A stretch of DNA of 64,000 bases, taken from an uncultured Bacteroides sp. (GTDB lineage: Bacteria > Bacteroidota > Bacteroidia > Bacteroidales > Bacteroidaceae). Both the position numbers and the translations under genes were made by a program. The number at the start of each line of letters is the position of its first letter. Within the stretch, counting starts at the first letter, position 1. The notes beneath the pieces are model-generated. The model had not been told where the DNA came from. It made no database searches and saw only the letters and a list, made by a program, of their open reading frames with translations. Location of the stretch: contig NZ_CAJTSC010000003.1 in the NCBI RefSeq assembly GCF_910578895.1, positions 1 to 64,000 on the forward strand, given 5' to 3'. Shown one piece after another: positions 34,361 to 43,081 of the stretch.

Positions 34361-34459
34361 AGTAAACGAGGGAACGAGTTAACGAGACTACAGGGAACTG
34401 TTTCACTTTCCCTCTTTCTCGTAGACTTGTTAACTCGTCTCCTTGTTTCCTCGTCTACT
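34361..34459. repeat. Long imperfect hairpin between SDR and uxuA
   Basis: The arms AGTAAACGAGGGAACGAG (34361-) and CTTGTTTCCTCGTCTACTT (to 34459) are complementary with few mismatches. Pairing continues inward (TTAACGAGACTAC with GTAGACTTGTTAA) to an inner AGGGAA/TTCCCT. Nearly the whole 99-bp segment can fold into one hairpin. It may stabilise or attenuate the intercistronic mRNA. Confidence 0.65.
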
Positions 34460-34464
34460 TGAAT

Positions 34465-35274
34465 TTAAATAGAGAAAGCATCGAAACCGCCGTCTACCAC
34501 CGACAAGGCTCCTGTCACGAAGCTGGAAGCGTCGCTGATGAGGTAGTGGATGGTTCCGAACAGTTCTTCCGGTTCGGCAAAGCGTCCGCACGGAGTGTGG
34601 GCGATGATGGTCTTTGCACGGTCTGTATACGAACCGTCGGGGTTGGTGAGGAGCGCGCGGTTCTGGTTGGTGAGCAGGAAGCCCGGAACGATGGCGTTCA
34701 CACGGAGCTCGGGGCTGAACTTGGTGGCAAGTTCGGTTGCCATATAGCGGGTATAGTTGCCGATGGCGGCTTTAGCCGAACCGTAGCCGACTACGCGCGT
34801 CAGCGGGCGCAGGGCAGACTCGGAGCAGAAGTTGACGATGGCGCCTTTCTTGTTCTTTGCCATGACGTCTACGAACACCATGGTGGGCAGCACCGTGCCG
34901 AAGAGGTTCAGGTCCACTACCTTGCGGAATGCGTCCACGTCAAGGTCGAGCACGGTCTTGTCCGGAGCGATGGTAGCGCCCGGCATGTTGCCGCCTGCGG
35001 CGTTCAGCAGCACGTCGATAGTGCCGAAACGTTCGATGATGGCTTTCTTGTTCTCTTCCAGCACCTCTTTGTTCAGTACGTCGGTTACGAGGAACAGCGC
35101 TTCGGACTTCTGGTTAAGTTCGGCTTCGAGTTCCTTGCCCACTTCTTCCACGCGGTCCAGCACAACGATTTTGGCGCCTTGCTCTGCGAGGTAAGTGGCG
35201 ATGTTTCTTCCTAAAATGCCGCAACCGCCGGTGATTACGATTACTTTGTCTTTAATGTCGAATAAGTTCTTCAT
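34465..35274 (-). CDS. SDR-family D-fructuronate reductase / mannonate oxidoreductase
   Basis: A 269-aa NAD(P)-dependent short-chain dehydrogenase. The cofactor loop is TGGCGILGRN (about residues 15-24), with NAAGGNMPGAT at about 90 and the catalytic YGSAK at about 164-168. The long NAAGG loop and direct linkage to uxuA point to interconversion of D-fructuronate and D-mannonate, which supplies UxuA. A KduD-type activity on the product of unsaturated uronate breakdown is a possible alternative. A promoter core is at 35328-35335. Confidence 0.85.
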   Translation of the reverse strand: MKNLFDIKDKVIVITGGCGILGRNIATYLAEQGAKIVVLDRVEEVGKELEAELNQKSEALFLVTDVLNKEVLEENKKAIIERFGTIDVLLNAAGGNMPGATIAPDKTVLDLDVDAFRKVVDLNLFGTVLPTMVFVDVMAKNKKGAIVNFCSESALRPLTRVVGYGSAKAAIGNYTRYMATELATKFSPELRVNAIVPGFLLTNQNRALLTNPDGSYTDRAKTIIAHTPCGRFAEPEELFGTIHYLISDASSFVTGALSVVDGGFDAFSI

Positions 35275-35327
35275 GATTCTTTATATTTTAGTTAATAAGT
35301 GAATGTTTAAACATTGGTATGTTGCTA

Positions 35328-35335
35328 CAAAGATA
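35328..35335 (-). promoter_or_regulatory. Promoter -7 element TATCTTTG for SDR-uxuA
   Basis: Minus-strand TAnnTTTG, 53 bp before the SDR ATG, in the 106-bp gap after the lyase/GH88 gene. Confidence 0.5.
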
Positions 35336-35380
35336 AAGATTTAATCGTTTCTTTGTTATCCGTACCGTATCAGAAAATAT

Positions 35381-37747
35381 TCAATTGGTCTCAAGTGTCT
35401 CTTTTCTGCCCAGCGCTTCCAGATAGTAGTAGTCGGCATAGTTCAACGGCACGTCTATCTCGCTGTTTCCGGGGTGATGTCCGGTGGAGTGGAGCAGCAG
35501 GAAGCCGTAGGAGCTGCCCGGTTGCGCCTGGTAGTGCTTGTTGAGGCTGTTTATCATTTTGTCGGCGATGTTTTTATAGCGTTTGCCGTCTTCCGATGAA
35601 ACGTAGGCGGAAAGCTCGTACAGCGCCGAAGCCATGATGGCTGCGGACGAGGCGTCTCTTGGCACATCCGGTATGCCGGGAGCCTTCATGTCCCAGTAGG
35701 GGACGAGGTCTTGCGGCAGGTTGGGCAGGCTGAAGAAGAAATCGGCGATGTGGCACGCCTGTGCCAGGTAAGCCGGGTTTTTGGTGAAGCGGTAGCACAT
35801 GGTGTATCCGTACAGCCCCCATGCCTGTCCGCGGCTCCAGAAGGAGTCGTCGGAGTAGCCTTGCGCGGTGTGTTTGTCCTGTACATCTCCTGTGGCGGGG
35901 TCGTACTCTACCACGTGGTAGGAAGAGTAGTCGGGGCGGAAATGGTTCTTGATGGTGGTGTCTGCATGCTTCACTGCGATTTTATGGTAAGTGGAGTCGC
36001 CCGTCTCCTGTGTGGCGCGGAAAAGCATTTCGAGGTTCATCAGGTTGTCGATGATGACGGTGAACTTCTTGTCGTTGTCGATTTTCCCCCAGGAGCGGAT
36101 ACATCCTACTTCGGGTTTGTAACGGGTGATAAGGCTCTTGGCGCTTTGCAGCACCACATCCTTGTAAGAGCGTTCGCCGGTAAGTTCCCAAGCCTTGCCG
36201 AAACTGTTGTTCATCATGAAACCGAGGTCATGATTGCCCGTATACCATTTGGCGTCTTCGATAAGCCAGGTGAAGCTGACGGCTTGCCGGCGCCAGTATT
36301 CGTCATTGGTATAGTCGTATAGCTGCCACAGCGAGCCGGGAAAGAAACCGGAGCACCAGTCGTGCGGATGTATCATCGCCAAGGAGCCGTCTTTGCGGAT
36401 GGTGCGTGGCACTACGCGCCTTTTGCAAAGATTGTCCTGTTCTTTTCTGGCTTTGTCGGCGCATTGTATGGCAAGTTTCATCTGGTTGCAGGCAAAGGCG
36501 AAGGCGTTGTCCGTTTCGGTGGGTTGCATATAGAGCAAGTTGAAGCGGTCGTTCGGGGTGAGGATGCGGTTGTCGCGATACAGGCGGAGGTAGCGCTTGT
36601 TGCGGGCAAGCTTTTCGGGAGCAGCCTGCAGGTTTCCGATGTAGACGGCGGTGCGGTACAGGTCTTTGCAGAAGTTCTGTTGTGTCTCCGTCCAATTGCC
36701 GATTTCCTTGTAGGGCCACTCTGCCAGCGGCTTTCCGGTGTATCCCGCCAGATAGTCCATGGCTTTGTAGAAATTGCGTCCGTCTGCCGAAGTCGCGTTG
36801 TCCAGATAGATGCCCAGCTTCTGTGCCATCGTCATGATGTCTATGATGTGGGTCAGGTTGTATTGCGTATAGTGGTAGGCGCGCGTGCGGCGCAGTTCGT
36901 GCGGCATTCTGCCGTCCGGTTCTATTTGCTTGAACATGCGCTGTTCGGGCAGTGCGTTGATGATGCTGCGTGCCACGTCCAGATTGCCTACATAGAGGGC
37001 GAATGAGATTGCCTGCGCATCGAAGGCGATGCTGTGGTTGTTGGCGGCTGCGGCCTCTTCCTTGCCCGGCTGGCTGGTGAGGAGCCAGTCGAGCAGTTTG
37101 CCGAACCAGGCTTTCAGTTGCTTGGAATCTTTCTTGGTGAACGCCCCGGATTGTTCCAGCAGCTGCACGGCATCCAGCATCTCTATGAAGGAATAGGTGT
37201 CGATGACCCCGAAACTGCGTCCTTTGTTATTGTTGCGTCCCATGATTACCTGGGCATACTCCAGGTTGGGGTTCATGCGCGTGTCTTTGTTGAAGAACCA
37301 CACCCGCAGGAGCTCCGTTGCTTTTCGGGCATATCTCTCGTCGTTGCTGAAGTACCATGCCAGGGCAAGGGTGGTGACGCGTTCGGCGGTCTCTCCCAGT
37401 CGGTTGCGGTCGAATTTGTCCAGTTCGGGGTTCGACTCGCCGTCGCGGCTGATGTAGGGAAGCCCGTCCGGTTTGGTCGGGTCGGGCCAGTAGTAGCGTG
37501 CCAGGCTCATGTAGTCGTGCTTGCTTCCGCTGCCGGGTGTTTTCTCTTTCATCATGACGGAAAGCGGCTGTACGTCCAGCAGCTTGTCTGCCTCTGATTT
37601 CAACTCTTGATAAGCCGTTGCATAGAACGGGTTTTGTAACGATTGTTTTACATTTGCAAGGTGTGTTGCGTCCCAAATGGATTGCGCCTGGATATTGGCG
37701 GCAAACAGCAATAAGAGGGCGGTCCATTGCATTACTTTCAGTCTCAT
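35381..37747 (-). CDS. Secreted fusion: alginate-lyase-like domain + GH88 unsaturated uronyl hydrolase
   Basis: A 788-aa protein with signal peptide MRLKVMQWTALLLLFAANIQAQ. Residues about 30-390 match the alginate_lyase (PF05426)-type alpha/alpha toroid: RYYWPDPTKPDGLPYISRDG, the NNHSIAFDAQA active-site region and RRTRAYHYTQYNL. Residues about 400-785 are a GH88 domain: HDWCSGFFPGSLWQ, Asp near 506 in HDLGFMMN, Asp near 565 in IIDNLMNLE, then FWSRGQAWGLYG. The lyase would make 4,5-unsaturated ends and GH88 would remove them by hydration. The lyase half resembles PL38-type proteins from memory, but glucuronan, alginate or another uronate polymer is possible. It follows the GH2 gene by 18 bp. 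Confidence 0.85.
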   Translation of the reverse strand: MRLKVMQWTALLLLFAANIQAQSIWDATHLANVKQSLQNPFYATAYQELKSEADKLLDVQPLSVMMKEKTPGSGSKHDYMSLARYYWPDPTKPDGLPYISRDGESNPELDKFDRNRLGETAERVTTLALAWYFSNDERYARKATELLRVWFFNKDTRMNPNLEYAQVIMGRNNNKGRSFGVIDTYSFIEMLDAVQLLEQSGAFTKKDSKQLKAWFGKLLDWLLTSQPGKEEAAAANNHSIAFDAQAISFALYVGNLDVARSIINALPEQRMFKQIEPDGRMPHELRRTRAYHYTQYNLTHIIDIMTMAQKLGIYLDNATSADGRNFYKAMDYLAGYTGKPLAEWPYKEIGNWTETQQNFCKDLYRTAVYIGNLQAAPEKLARNKRYLRLYRDNRILTPNDRFNLLYMQPTETDNAFAFACNQMKLAIQCADKARKEQDNLCKRRVVPRTIRKDGSLAMIHPHDWCSGFFPGSLWQLYDYTNDEYWRRQAVSFTWLIEDAKWYTGNHDLGFMMNNSFGKAWELTGERSYKDVVLQSAKSLITRYKPEVGCIRSWGKIDNDKKFTVIIDNLMNLEMLFRATQETGDSTYHKIAVKHADTTIKNHFRPDYSSYHVVEYDPATGDVQDKHTAQGYSDDSFWSRGQAWGLYGYTMCYRFTKNPAYLAQACHIADFFFSLPNLPQDLVPYWDMKAPGIPDVPRDASSAAIMASALYELSAYVSSEDGKRYKNIADKMINSLNKHYQAQPGSSYGFLLLHSTGHHPGNSEIDVPLNYADYYYLEALGRKETLETN

Positions 37748-37765
37748 GGCTTTTTTATTTTGAAG

Positions 37766-40426
37766 TTAGTAAATCTTTCGCAGTTTGATACCATTCAAGA
37801 AACTTTTTCCGCTTGCCTGCCTGAAGCGTATTTCAATATTATCTCTATCGTTTGTAATATTGTATCTTTTTCGCAACGCGTGGAAATATCCGCTCTCGCG
37901 ACAGGGAGAAAGGTTTTCTTCCAGCAACGTTCCATTAGCGTAGATGTTGAATGAGTTTTCACGGCTTTCCTGCTGCTCGTTGCGGTCGAGCTGGTAAGCT
38001 ATTGCGGCATTTTCGCGGAAGATGTCTGTAAAAAGAAATTCAACTTCGTACACGCCCTTCGGTACGTCAAAACGGTATCCTTCGATATCGTTTCTGAGCG
38101 TCTGGAACAACGGGCCGTCGGCAGTGTTTGCTATCTCCGTCTGAGTGCTTTTCTCTTTGCCGCCTATATAGCCCCAGCTGCCTTGCGTATAGGGTTGGTC
38201 GGGCAGCCAGGTCAATCGGCTTTCATCGGAGGTGAAGAAGCAGTTGCTGCCCACGTTGACCGCCAATTCCAGGTGGTGCAGATTGTCGCTGTTTAAATTT
38301 GCGGGAACGGGCGTGAAGCGTACGCTCATGCCGTCTTGTATCCGGTCTCCCTTGTAACGGCCCTGTACGGATAGGAACGGGCGTTTGCCGCTGAACGGGA
38401 CGTTGAATGTGGCGGTATGGTTTTCAACCTTCCGTTTCCCTACCGGTTTGCCGTCGATGAAAAACTCCACTTCCGGCAGATTGGTATATACTTTCACGGG
38501 AAGCATGACGGGAGCATCGCCTTGTTGCACTCCCGTGCGCCAAGTCCAATCCCGGCTGGCAATGTGCAGTACGGGAATGTCCTTGCGCCAGGCAGCCTTG
38601 TAATAGTAGTACACGTCCTTGGGCGTGCGGTCTGCATAAACCAGCCCTTTGTTGTTGATGCGCGGCATGGACTCGTCCCGCAGGGCGGATGCGAAGTTGA
38701 TGAAGTTCCAGTGCGTGCCGCCGCAGATGTAGGGCGTGTTCTCCAACACGGGAAGGTAATGTTCCAGATACATCTGCTGGTATTCGATACTGAAATCGAA
38801 TGCGCGGGGCTGTAACGAATGTAGGCGTTGGTCGGAGCCGGCACCGTATTCGCTGATAATCATCGGGTGGGCAGGGTGGTTGCGGTGCTGTTCCGCCACA
38901 AACCTGTCGAACCCGCTGAAATCGCCGCCATACCAGCCCTGGTATAAATTCCAGCCGACGATGTCGGTGATTTGGCTTATGCCTGTGCTGTTGTACGCAT
39001 CGCTTCCGTGGAATGCCATGGTGCTGACGCGGGTGGCATCTTCTTCTTTCAAGGCTTTTTCCAGACGGTTTGCCAGTGCCAGCGTGCGCTCCAGTACGGG
39101 GTTGAACGTCTCCCGGGTCTTATATCTGCGTTGGGTGACCAGCAGTATCTCGTTCATATATCCCCACGTGATGATGGAGGGGTGGTTGTAGTGCTGGCGG
39201 ATCATTTCTCTCAGGTTGCGTTCGCAGTTATCGGCATATCCCGGTGTGTCGGGCACAATGTCTATGACGGGAATCTCTTCCCAGGCAAGCATGCCGAGCT
39301 TGTCGCACATCTCTAACAAGGCATCGTCTTGCGGATAGTGGGAGATACGGATGAAATTGGCACCCATTTCTTTCATCAGCCGGAAGTCGCGGCGGTGCAT
39401 CTCGTCGGTCAGGGCAACGCCGACGGGTTTCTGGTCCTGGTGGCGGCAAATGCCACGGAGCTTGTAGGGCTTTCCGTTCAGGAAGAAACCTTCATTCCCG
39501 TCGAAGCGGAACCAGCGGAAACCGGTATAATGGTCGTTGCGGTCCAGTACGGCATGCGTTTTGCGGTCTCGTAGCACGGTTTCCACGCGATAAAGGTTGG
39601 GCGTTTCGGGTGTCCATAACCGGGGTTGAAGGATGGGAGAGGTCTCATGCCTGAAAGTGAAAACCTCTTTTCCCTTCAATTTTATCAGTTGTTTTTGTAT
39701 CTGTATAAGGCTTCCGTCCGGATGGTAGACGGTGCTTGTCAGTTCGAGCATGCTCTTTTCTTCGGAGCTGTTTGTCACTTCTCCGCGTATCTGTATGGTA
39801 GCTTTCTCTTCCGACACGTGCGGAGTGCTGATGAAGATGCCGTCCGAGCCATGATTGGCAAGGTTGAAATGCTGTTTGGGCACGGCGGTAAGCCATACGT
39901 CCCGGTAGATGCCGCCGAAAAAGGTGAAATCCGCAGAAATGGGAGCGATGTCTTGCCGCGCATTGTCCACACGTATGGCAAGTACGTTGGGCGATGTGAA
40001 GGACAAATAGGGGGTGAGGTCGAATGTGCAGGCGGTATACCCTCCGGCGTGTTCGCCGATGTTTCTGCCATTGACGTAAACGGTGGCGGCTTTGCTTGCC
40101 GCATCCAGCTTCAGGTAAATCTGCTTTTCTTTCCATGCCTGCGGCAGGGAGATCAGGCGACGATACCAGCCTGTGCCCCGATAATAGTCTTTCGTGGTGT
40201 AGGCATCCGTATTCCAGGTGTGGGGCAGGTGTACGGACTGCCAGGCGCTGTCGTTGAAAGCGCTGTCTGCTGCGGCGGTACATTCTCCTTTCAGGAATTT
40301 CCAGCTGTCGTTGATTGTTTTGCTTTCGCGCTGCGCCAGGACAGAAGATGCCGGGAGCAGAAAGAACGTGGCAATGATTGCCCATAGTGAAGTCCGGTTT
40401 TTACCGGTATGTCTTTGTCTTTTCAT
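37766..40426 (-). CDS. Glycoside hydrolase family 2 enzyme with C-terminal malectin-like domain
   Basis: An 886-aa secreted or periplasmic exo-beta-glycosidase (beta-galactosidase or beta-glucuronidase type). Signal peptide at about 1-31 (...FFLLPASSVLAQ). The GH2 sugar-binding domain (WYRRLISLP, FFGGIYRDVW), Ig-like domain and TIM barrel follow in order. The acid/base Glu is near residue 426 (WGYMNEI) and the nucleophile Glu near 527 (MIISEYGAG). The last 150 residues resemble a malectin/CBM57 domain (VYEVEFLFTDIF, FLNGIKLRKIY). Start at 40426 chosen for the signal peptide. First of a two-gene unit with the lyase/GH88 fusion. Confidence 0.9.
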   Translation of the reverse strand: MKRQRHTGKNRTSLWAIIATFFLLPASSVLAQRESKTINDSWKFLKGECTAAADSAFNDSAWQSVHLPHTWNTDAYTTKDYYRGTGWYRRLISLPQAWKEKQIYLKLDAASKAATVYVNGRNIGEHAGGYTACTFDLTPYLSFTSPNVLAIRVDNARQDIAPISADFTFFGGIYRDVWLTAVPKQHFNLANHGSDGIFISTPHVSEEKATIQIRGEVTNSSEEKSMLELTSTVYHPDGSLIQIQKQLIKLKGKEVFTFRHETSPILQPRLWTPETPNLYRVETVLRDRKTHAVLDRNDHYTGFRWFRFDGNEGFFLNGKPYKLRGICRHQDQKPVGVALTDEMHRRDFRLMKEMGANFIRISHYPQDDALLEMCDKLGMLAWEEIPVIDIVPDTPGYADNCERNLREMIRQHYNHPSIITWGYMNEILLVTQRRYKTRETFNPVLERTLALANRLEKALKEEDATRVSTMAFHGSDAYNSTGISQITDIVGWNLYQGWYGGDFSGFDRFVAEQHRNHPAHPMIISEYGAGSDQRLHSLQPRAFDFSIEYQQMYLEHYLPVLENTPYICGGTHWNFINFASALRDESMPRINNKGLVYADRTPKDVYYYYKAAWRKDIPVLHIASRDWTWRTGVQQGDAPVMLPVKVYTNLPEVEFFIDGKPVGKRKVENHTATFNVPFSGKRPFLSVQGRYKGDRIQDGMSVRFTPVPANLNSDNLHHLELAVNVGSNCFFTSDESRLTWLPDQPYTQGSWGYIGGKEKSTQTEIANTADGPLFQTLRNDIEGYRFDVPKGVYEVEFLFTDIFRENAAIAYQLDRNEQQESRENSFNIYANGTLLEENLSPCRESGYFHALRKRYNITNDRDNIEIRFRQASGKSFLNGIKLRKIY

Positions 40427-40599
40427 GGGGATGAAACGGGATAGTTGGTTTATAGCATACAAAAGAAAGGATTATCCCTTGCAAGGGAAACGGTTGAAGT
40501 ACATCAAAACTTTCCATATAGTATATTTTAACTATGTCAAGGATTTCTCTCCGTATGCAGGGCAAGTGAGAATGGACGGTTTGTCCTTTTGCCCGGTTG

Positions 40600-40665
40600 T
40601 TGCCAATTTACTGGCAGAACCTTGCCAATAAACAGGCAACGTCTTGCCAATTTACTGGCAACAAA
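40600..40665. repeat. 22-bp-period palindromic tandem array C (3 units)
   Basis: Units at 40600, 40622 and 40644 have dyads TTGCCAATTTACTGGCAG, TTGCCAATAAACAGGCAA and TTGCCAATTTACTGGCAA, each followed by a 4-bp spacer. It is 174 bp upstream of the GH2 start. Confidence 0.85.
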
Positions 40666-40682
40666 AGCATCGGGTAAAAAAG

Positions 40683-40717
40683 AAGGGGCGGAAAAATAGA
40701 ATGGATTTCCGCCCCTT
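40683..40717 (-). terminator. Intrinsic terminator of the SusC-SusD-lipoprotein operon
   Basis: A 12-bp perfect stem, AAGGGGCGGAAA with TTTCCGCCCCTT, around an 11-base loop. On the minus strand it is followed by TCTTTTTTA. It lies 44 bp past the lipoprotein stop. Confidence 0.85.
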
Positions 40718-40760
40718 TGGTCTTAAACTAAAGCATGCTTAATGCAAATACCTATTGAAA

Positions 40761-41342
40761 TTACTTGATGGTTACTGTAACGAAGTAATTCTCGGTGAAG
40801 GCACGTACCTCATATTCGTTAGTCTTGACGATGGTGGTGCTGCTGACATCGGTCTGGTCCAGGCTACCCTCCTTTGCAGGGTCGAAAGTCAGGACCCTGA
40901 GTGAGCCTTTCGCTCCGTTCAGCGCTTTGATGTAGACATTCTGGCTGCCGCCTACGGCATTCTGCCAGGTCATGCTGTAGCCGCCGTTGCTGTCCGGAGT
41001 CAGTACTTTTCCGTCTTTATCCACCACTTCGTAGTCGGTGCCACGTACCAGCTGAGCCGGTGTGGGGTTGTTCTTGTCCGGCAGGACAGGTGCGGTGTAG
41101 TAGGTTACTACAGGACTATACGGACGTGTGTAAACACTCCAGAAATAAGTGGGCACAGTCACTGTCTCGTCCTGATTTACATTGTAGGTAAGTTCGTTTC
41201 CGCCGGGGAATGCCACATTGCCCAATCCATAGTAATAGATATGTTCCATTTCAGGATTGTTGTTACCCCATTCATCGTCTCCGCAAGCGGTGAACAGTCC
41301 ACAGGTGGTAACCGTCATTAAAAATATCAATAATTTTTTCAT
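40761..41342 (-). CDS. Small lipoprotein in SusE/SusF position, putative glycan-binding
   Basis: A 193-aa lipoprotein (MKKLLIFLMTVTTCGLFTAC, Cys followed by GDDEWG, a surface-export-like acidic stretch). The body is beta-rich (LTYNVNQDETVTVPTYFWSV, YEVRAFTENYFVTVTIK) and contains PAQLVRGTDYEVVDKDG, resembling the DUF1735-like domains of SusD-adjacent proteins. It is third in the SusC-SusD operon, 35 bp after SusD, where surface glycan-binding proteins usually sit. The start at 41342 is fixed by the signal; an earlier in-frame start would overlap SusD. The binding role is inferred from position. Confidence 0.7.
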   Translation of the reverse strand: MKKLLIFLMTVTTCGLFTACGDDEWGNNNPEMEHIYYYGLGNVAFPGGNELTYNVNQDETVTVPTYFWSVYTRPYSPVVTYYTAPVLPDKNNPTPAQLVRGTDYEVVDKDGKVLTPDSNGGYSMTWQNAVGGSQNVYIKALNGAKGSLRVLTFDPAKEGSLDQTDVSSTTIVKTNEYEVRAFTENYFVTVTIK

Positions 41343-41377
41343 AAATTTTCTATTGTTTGTTTTTACACTTTTACATT

Positions 41378-43066
41378 TTACCATTTCGGATTCTGTTTAA
41401 TCTTTCCTCCGGAAGTACCGATTTCGTAAGTGGGTATCGGGTATAGATAATCGCGGTCAGGGTCAAAACTACGTGAACCGGCTTCTTCGATAACGTAAAG
41501 ATTGGGTTGAGCATCAACGTAAACTTTATTTCCTTTGTAGTTGCCTTTATCATCAGTCAAGCGGCTTTTCACTGCCTCATACTTCACGGTTCCTTGAGAG
41601 TCTTCATAGTTATAAAGCAAGCCGATGACGGGTTGCGGCAATACTTTTTCAGCTGTTTTCCAGCGGATGATGTCATCGTAGTGGATGCACTCGTTGACAA
41701 ATTCCACCATACGCTCGCGACGGATTTCGTCAAGCATGTTCAGGTTGTTGACTGTAACAAAATCGTTGGTAAGTTTCACGTTGAAGTTTACGCGTTCACG
41801 TACCTTGTTTACTGTTTTCTCCAGTTGGTCGTCGGTGATGCTGCCATTGTATTCATACAGAGCTTCTGCGTATGATAGCAATACATCGGCGTAACGGATA
41901 AGCGCTTTGTCAATGGTTCCTTTACCGCCCAAGGACCACTCGCTCTTTACCCAACCCTTCTTGATGGCATAGCCATAGCCGTGAGTCTGGTCATCATTCT
42001 TAAGCGGTTTGTATGGACCTTTGAAAGCATCTTCGCCGGGCAAGAATAATGTAAGCTTCAAACGCGGGTCGCGGTTGTCCGCCATGTCGGCAAATGTGAT
42101 TTCGGGACGAACTACAAGACTCGATTTTTCACGCGGCAGCCCATCGATGTAAAGGAAGTTGTCCACCATGCTGCGAGTCATTGCAAGACCGGTCTCCAAG
42201 TCACGCACATATCCGTGAGTGATGATACCGGCGTTTCCAGTAGGACCATATATCTTTACAAATACGTTTTCTTTGTTCTGACGACCTTCGCCATCGAACT
42301 CAAACAGACGCTTGAAGTCGGGGAACAGGTCGTGTTCACCGTATTCACCATCGATTAATAACTCGCCGGCATCAATGGATTTCTTGAGGTGATCCTTGTA
42401 GTCGCCACCAGGAGTCTGGTGATATTTTTTGTGTGTACCTTCGTACAGACCGATACGCTGAGTCATACCTAATGCAGCCGATTTGGTGACACGTCCCCAA
42501 TCGTTGTCGTTTACGGCTTTGTCATCGATAGTCGGCAGATGTTGCAATGCGAACTCAAGGTCTTTGTAGCACTGCTGGATGACTGTTTCACGCGGGTCGC
42601 GCGAACGAAAGATGTCTGGGTCAGTAGTGTTGAAAAAAGGTTTCAAAATCAAAGGTACATCACCATATTTCTTTACTAAGTCAAAGTAGTGGAAAGCACG
42701 GAAGAAGCATGCTTCGGCAGTCCAGCGATCTTTCACGGCTTGTGTGAGCGATTGACTTCCTTCTGTTTTAGCGATGATGTTGTTTGCCACGCCGATAGCA
42801 TTATAATTGTTGGTCCATTCGTTTGCTGTGCCCGGTGTGCTGCGGTTACCGCTTGAAATGAGATCTTGTGACGAACCTACAAGTTCGTCTGAACGTTTGT
42901 CTTGGGCATAGCCCGGCAGATCGATGTAAAGTCTGTTACAAGCACCTCTTAACAGTGCTTCGGAAGTCCAGAATTTATTATCGGCTAAGGTTGTTTCCGG
43001 TTCTCTGTCTAATGTACAGCCGGTAACCAGTAATGCAGATATTAAAAATGAATATATTTTTTTCAT
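41378..43066 (-). CDS. RagB/SusD family glycan-binding lipoprotein
   Basis: A 562-aa surface lipoprotein partnering the adjacent SusC. Lipobox LLVTGC with acidic residues after it (TLDREPETT). SusD hallmarks include FWTSEALLRGACNRLYIDLP near the start, AEACFFRAFHYFDLVKKYGD and VPLILKP. The C-terminal RYADVLLSYAEALYE and RRERMVEFVNECIHYDDIIR blocks follow. Full length. It lies 15 bp after SusC. The ligand is probably an oligosaccharide containing a uronic acid, judged from the downstream enzymes. Confidence 0.95.
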   Translation of the reverse strand: MKKIYSFLISALLVTGCTLDREPETTLADNKFWTSEALLRGACNRLYIDLPGYAQDKRSDELVGSSQDLISSGNRSTPGTANEWTNNYNAIGVANNIIAKTEGSQSLTQAVKDRWTAEACFFRAFHYFDLVKKYGDVPLILKPFFNTTDPDIFRSRDPRETVIQQCYKDLEFALQHLPTIDDKAVNDNDWGRVTKSAALGMTQRIGLYEGTHKKYHQTPGGDYKDHLKKSIDAGELLIDGEYGEHDLFPDFKRLFEFDGEGRQNKENVFVKIYGPTGNAGIITHGYVRDLETGLAMTRSMVDNFLYIDGLPREKSSLVVRPEITFADMADNRDPRLKLTLFLPGEDAFKGPYKPLKNDDQTHGYGYAIKKGWVKSEWSLGGKGTIDKALIRYADVLLSYAEALYEYNGSITDDQLEKTVNKVRERVNFNVKLTNDFVTVNNLNMLDEIRRERMVEFVNECIHYDDIIRWKTAEKVLPQPVIGLLYNYEDSQGTVKYEAVKSRLTDDKGNYKGNKVYVDAQPNLYVIEEAGSRSFDPDRDYLYPIPTYEIGTSGGKIKQNPKW

Positions 43067-43081
43067 AATATGTCTGATGGT

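Larger units (their letters stand above)
40427..40760. other. 334-bp intergenic region upstream of GH2 gene
   Basis: Holds the terminator of the SusC/D operon (40683-40717), array C (40600-40665), a perfect 14-bp palindrome TCCCTTGCAAGGGA (40475-40488) and an AT-rich stretch at 40510-40545. No clear TAnnTTTG core was found for the GH2 gene. Confidence 0.65.
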
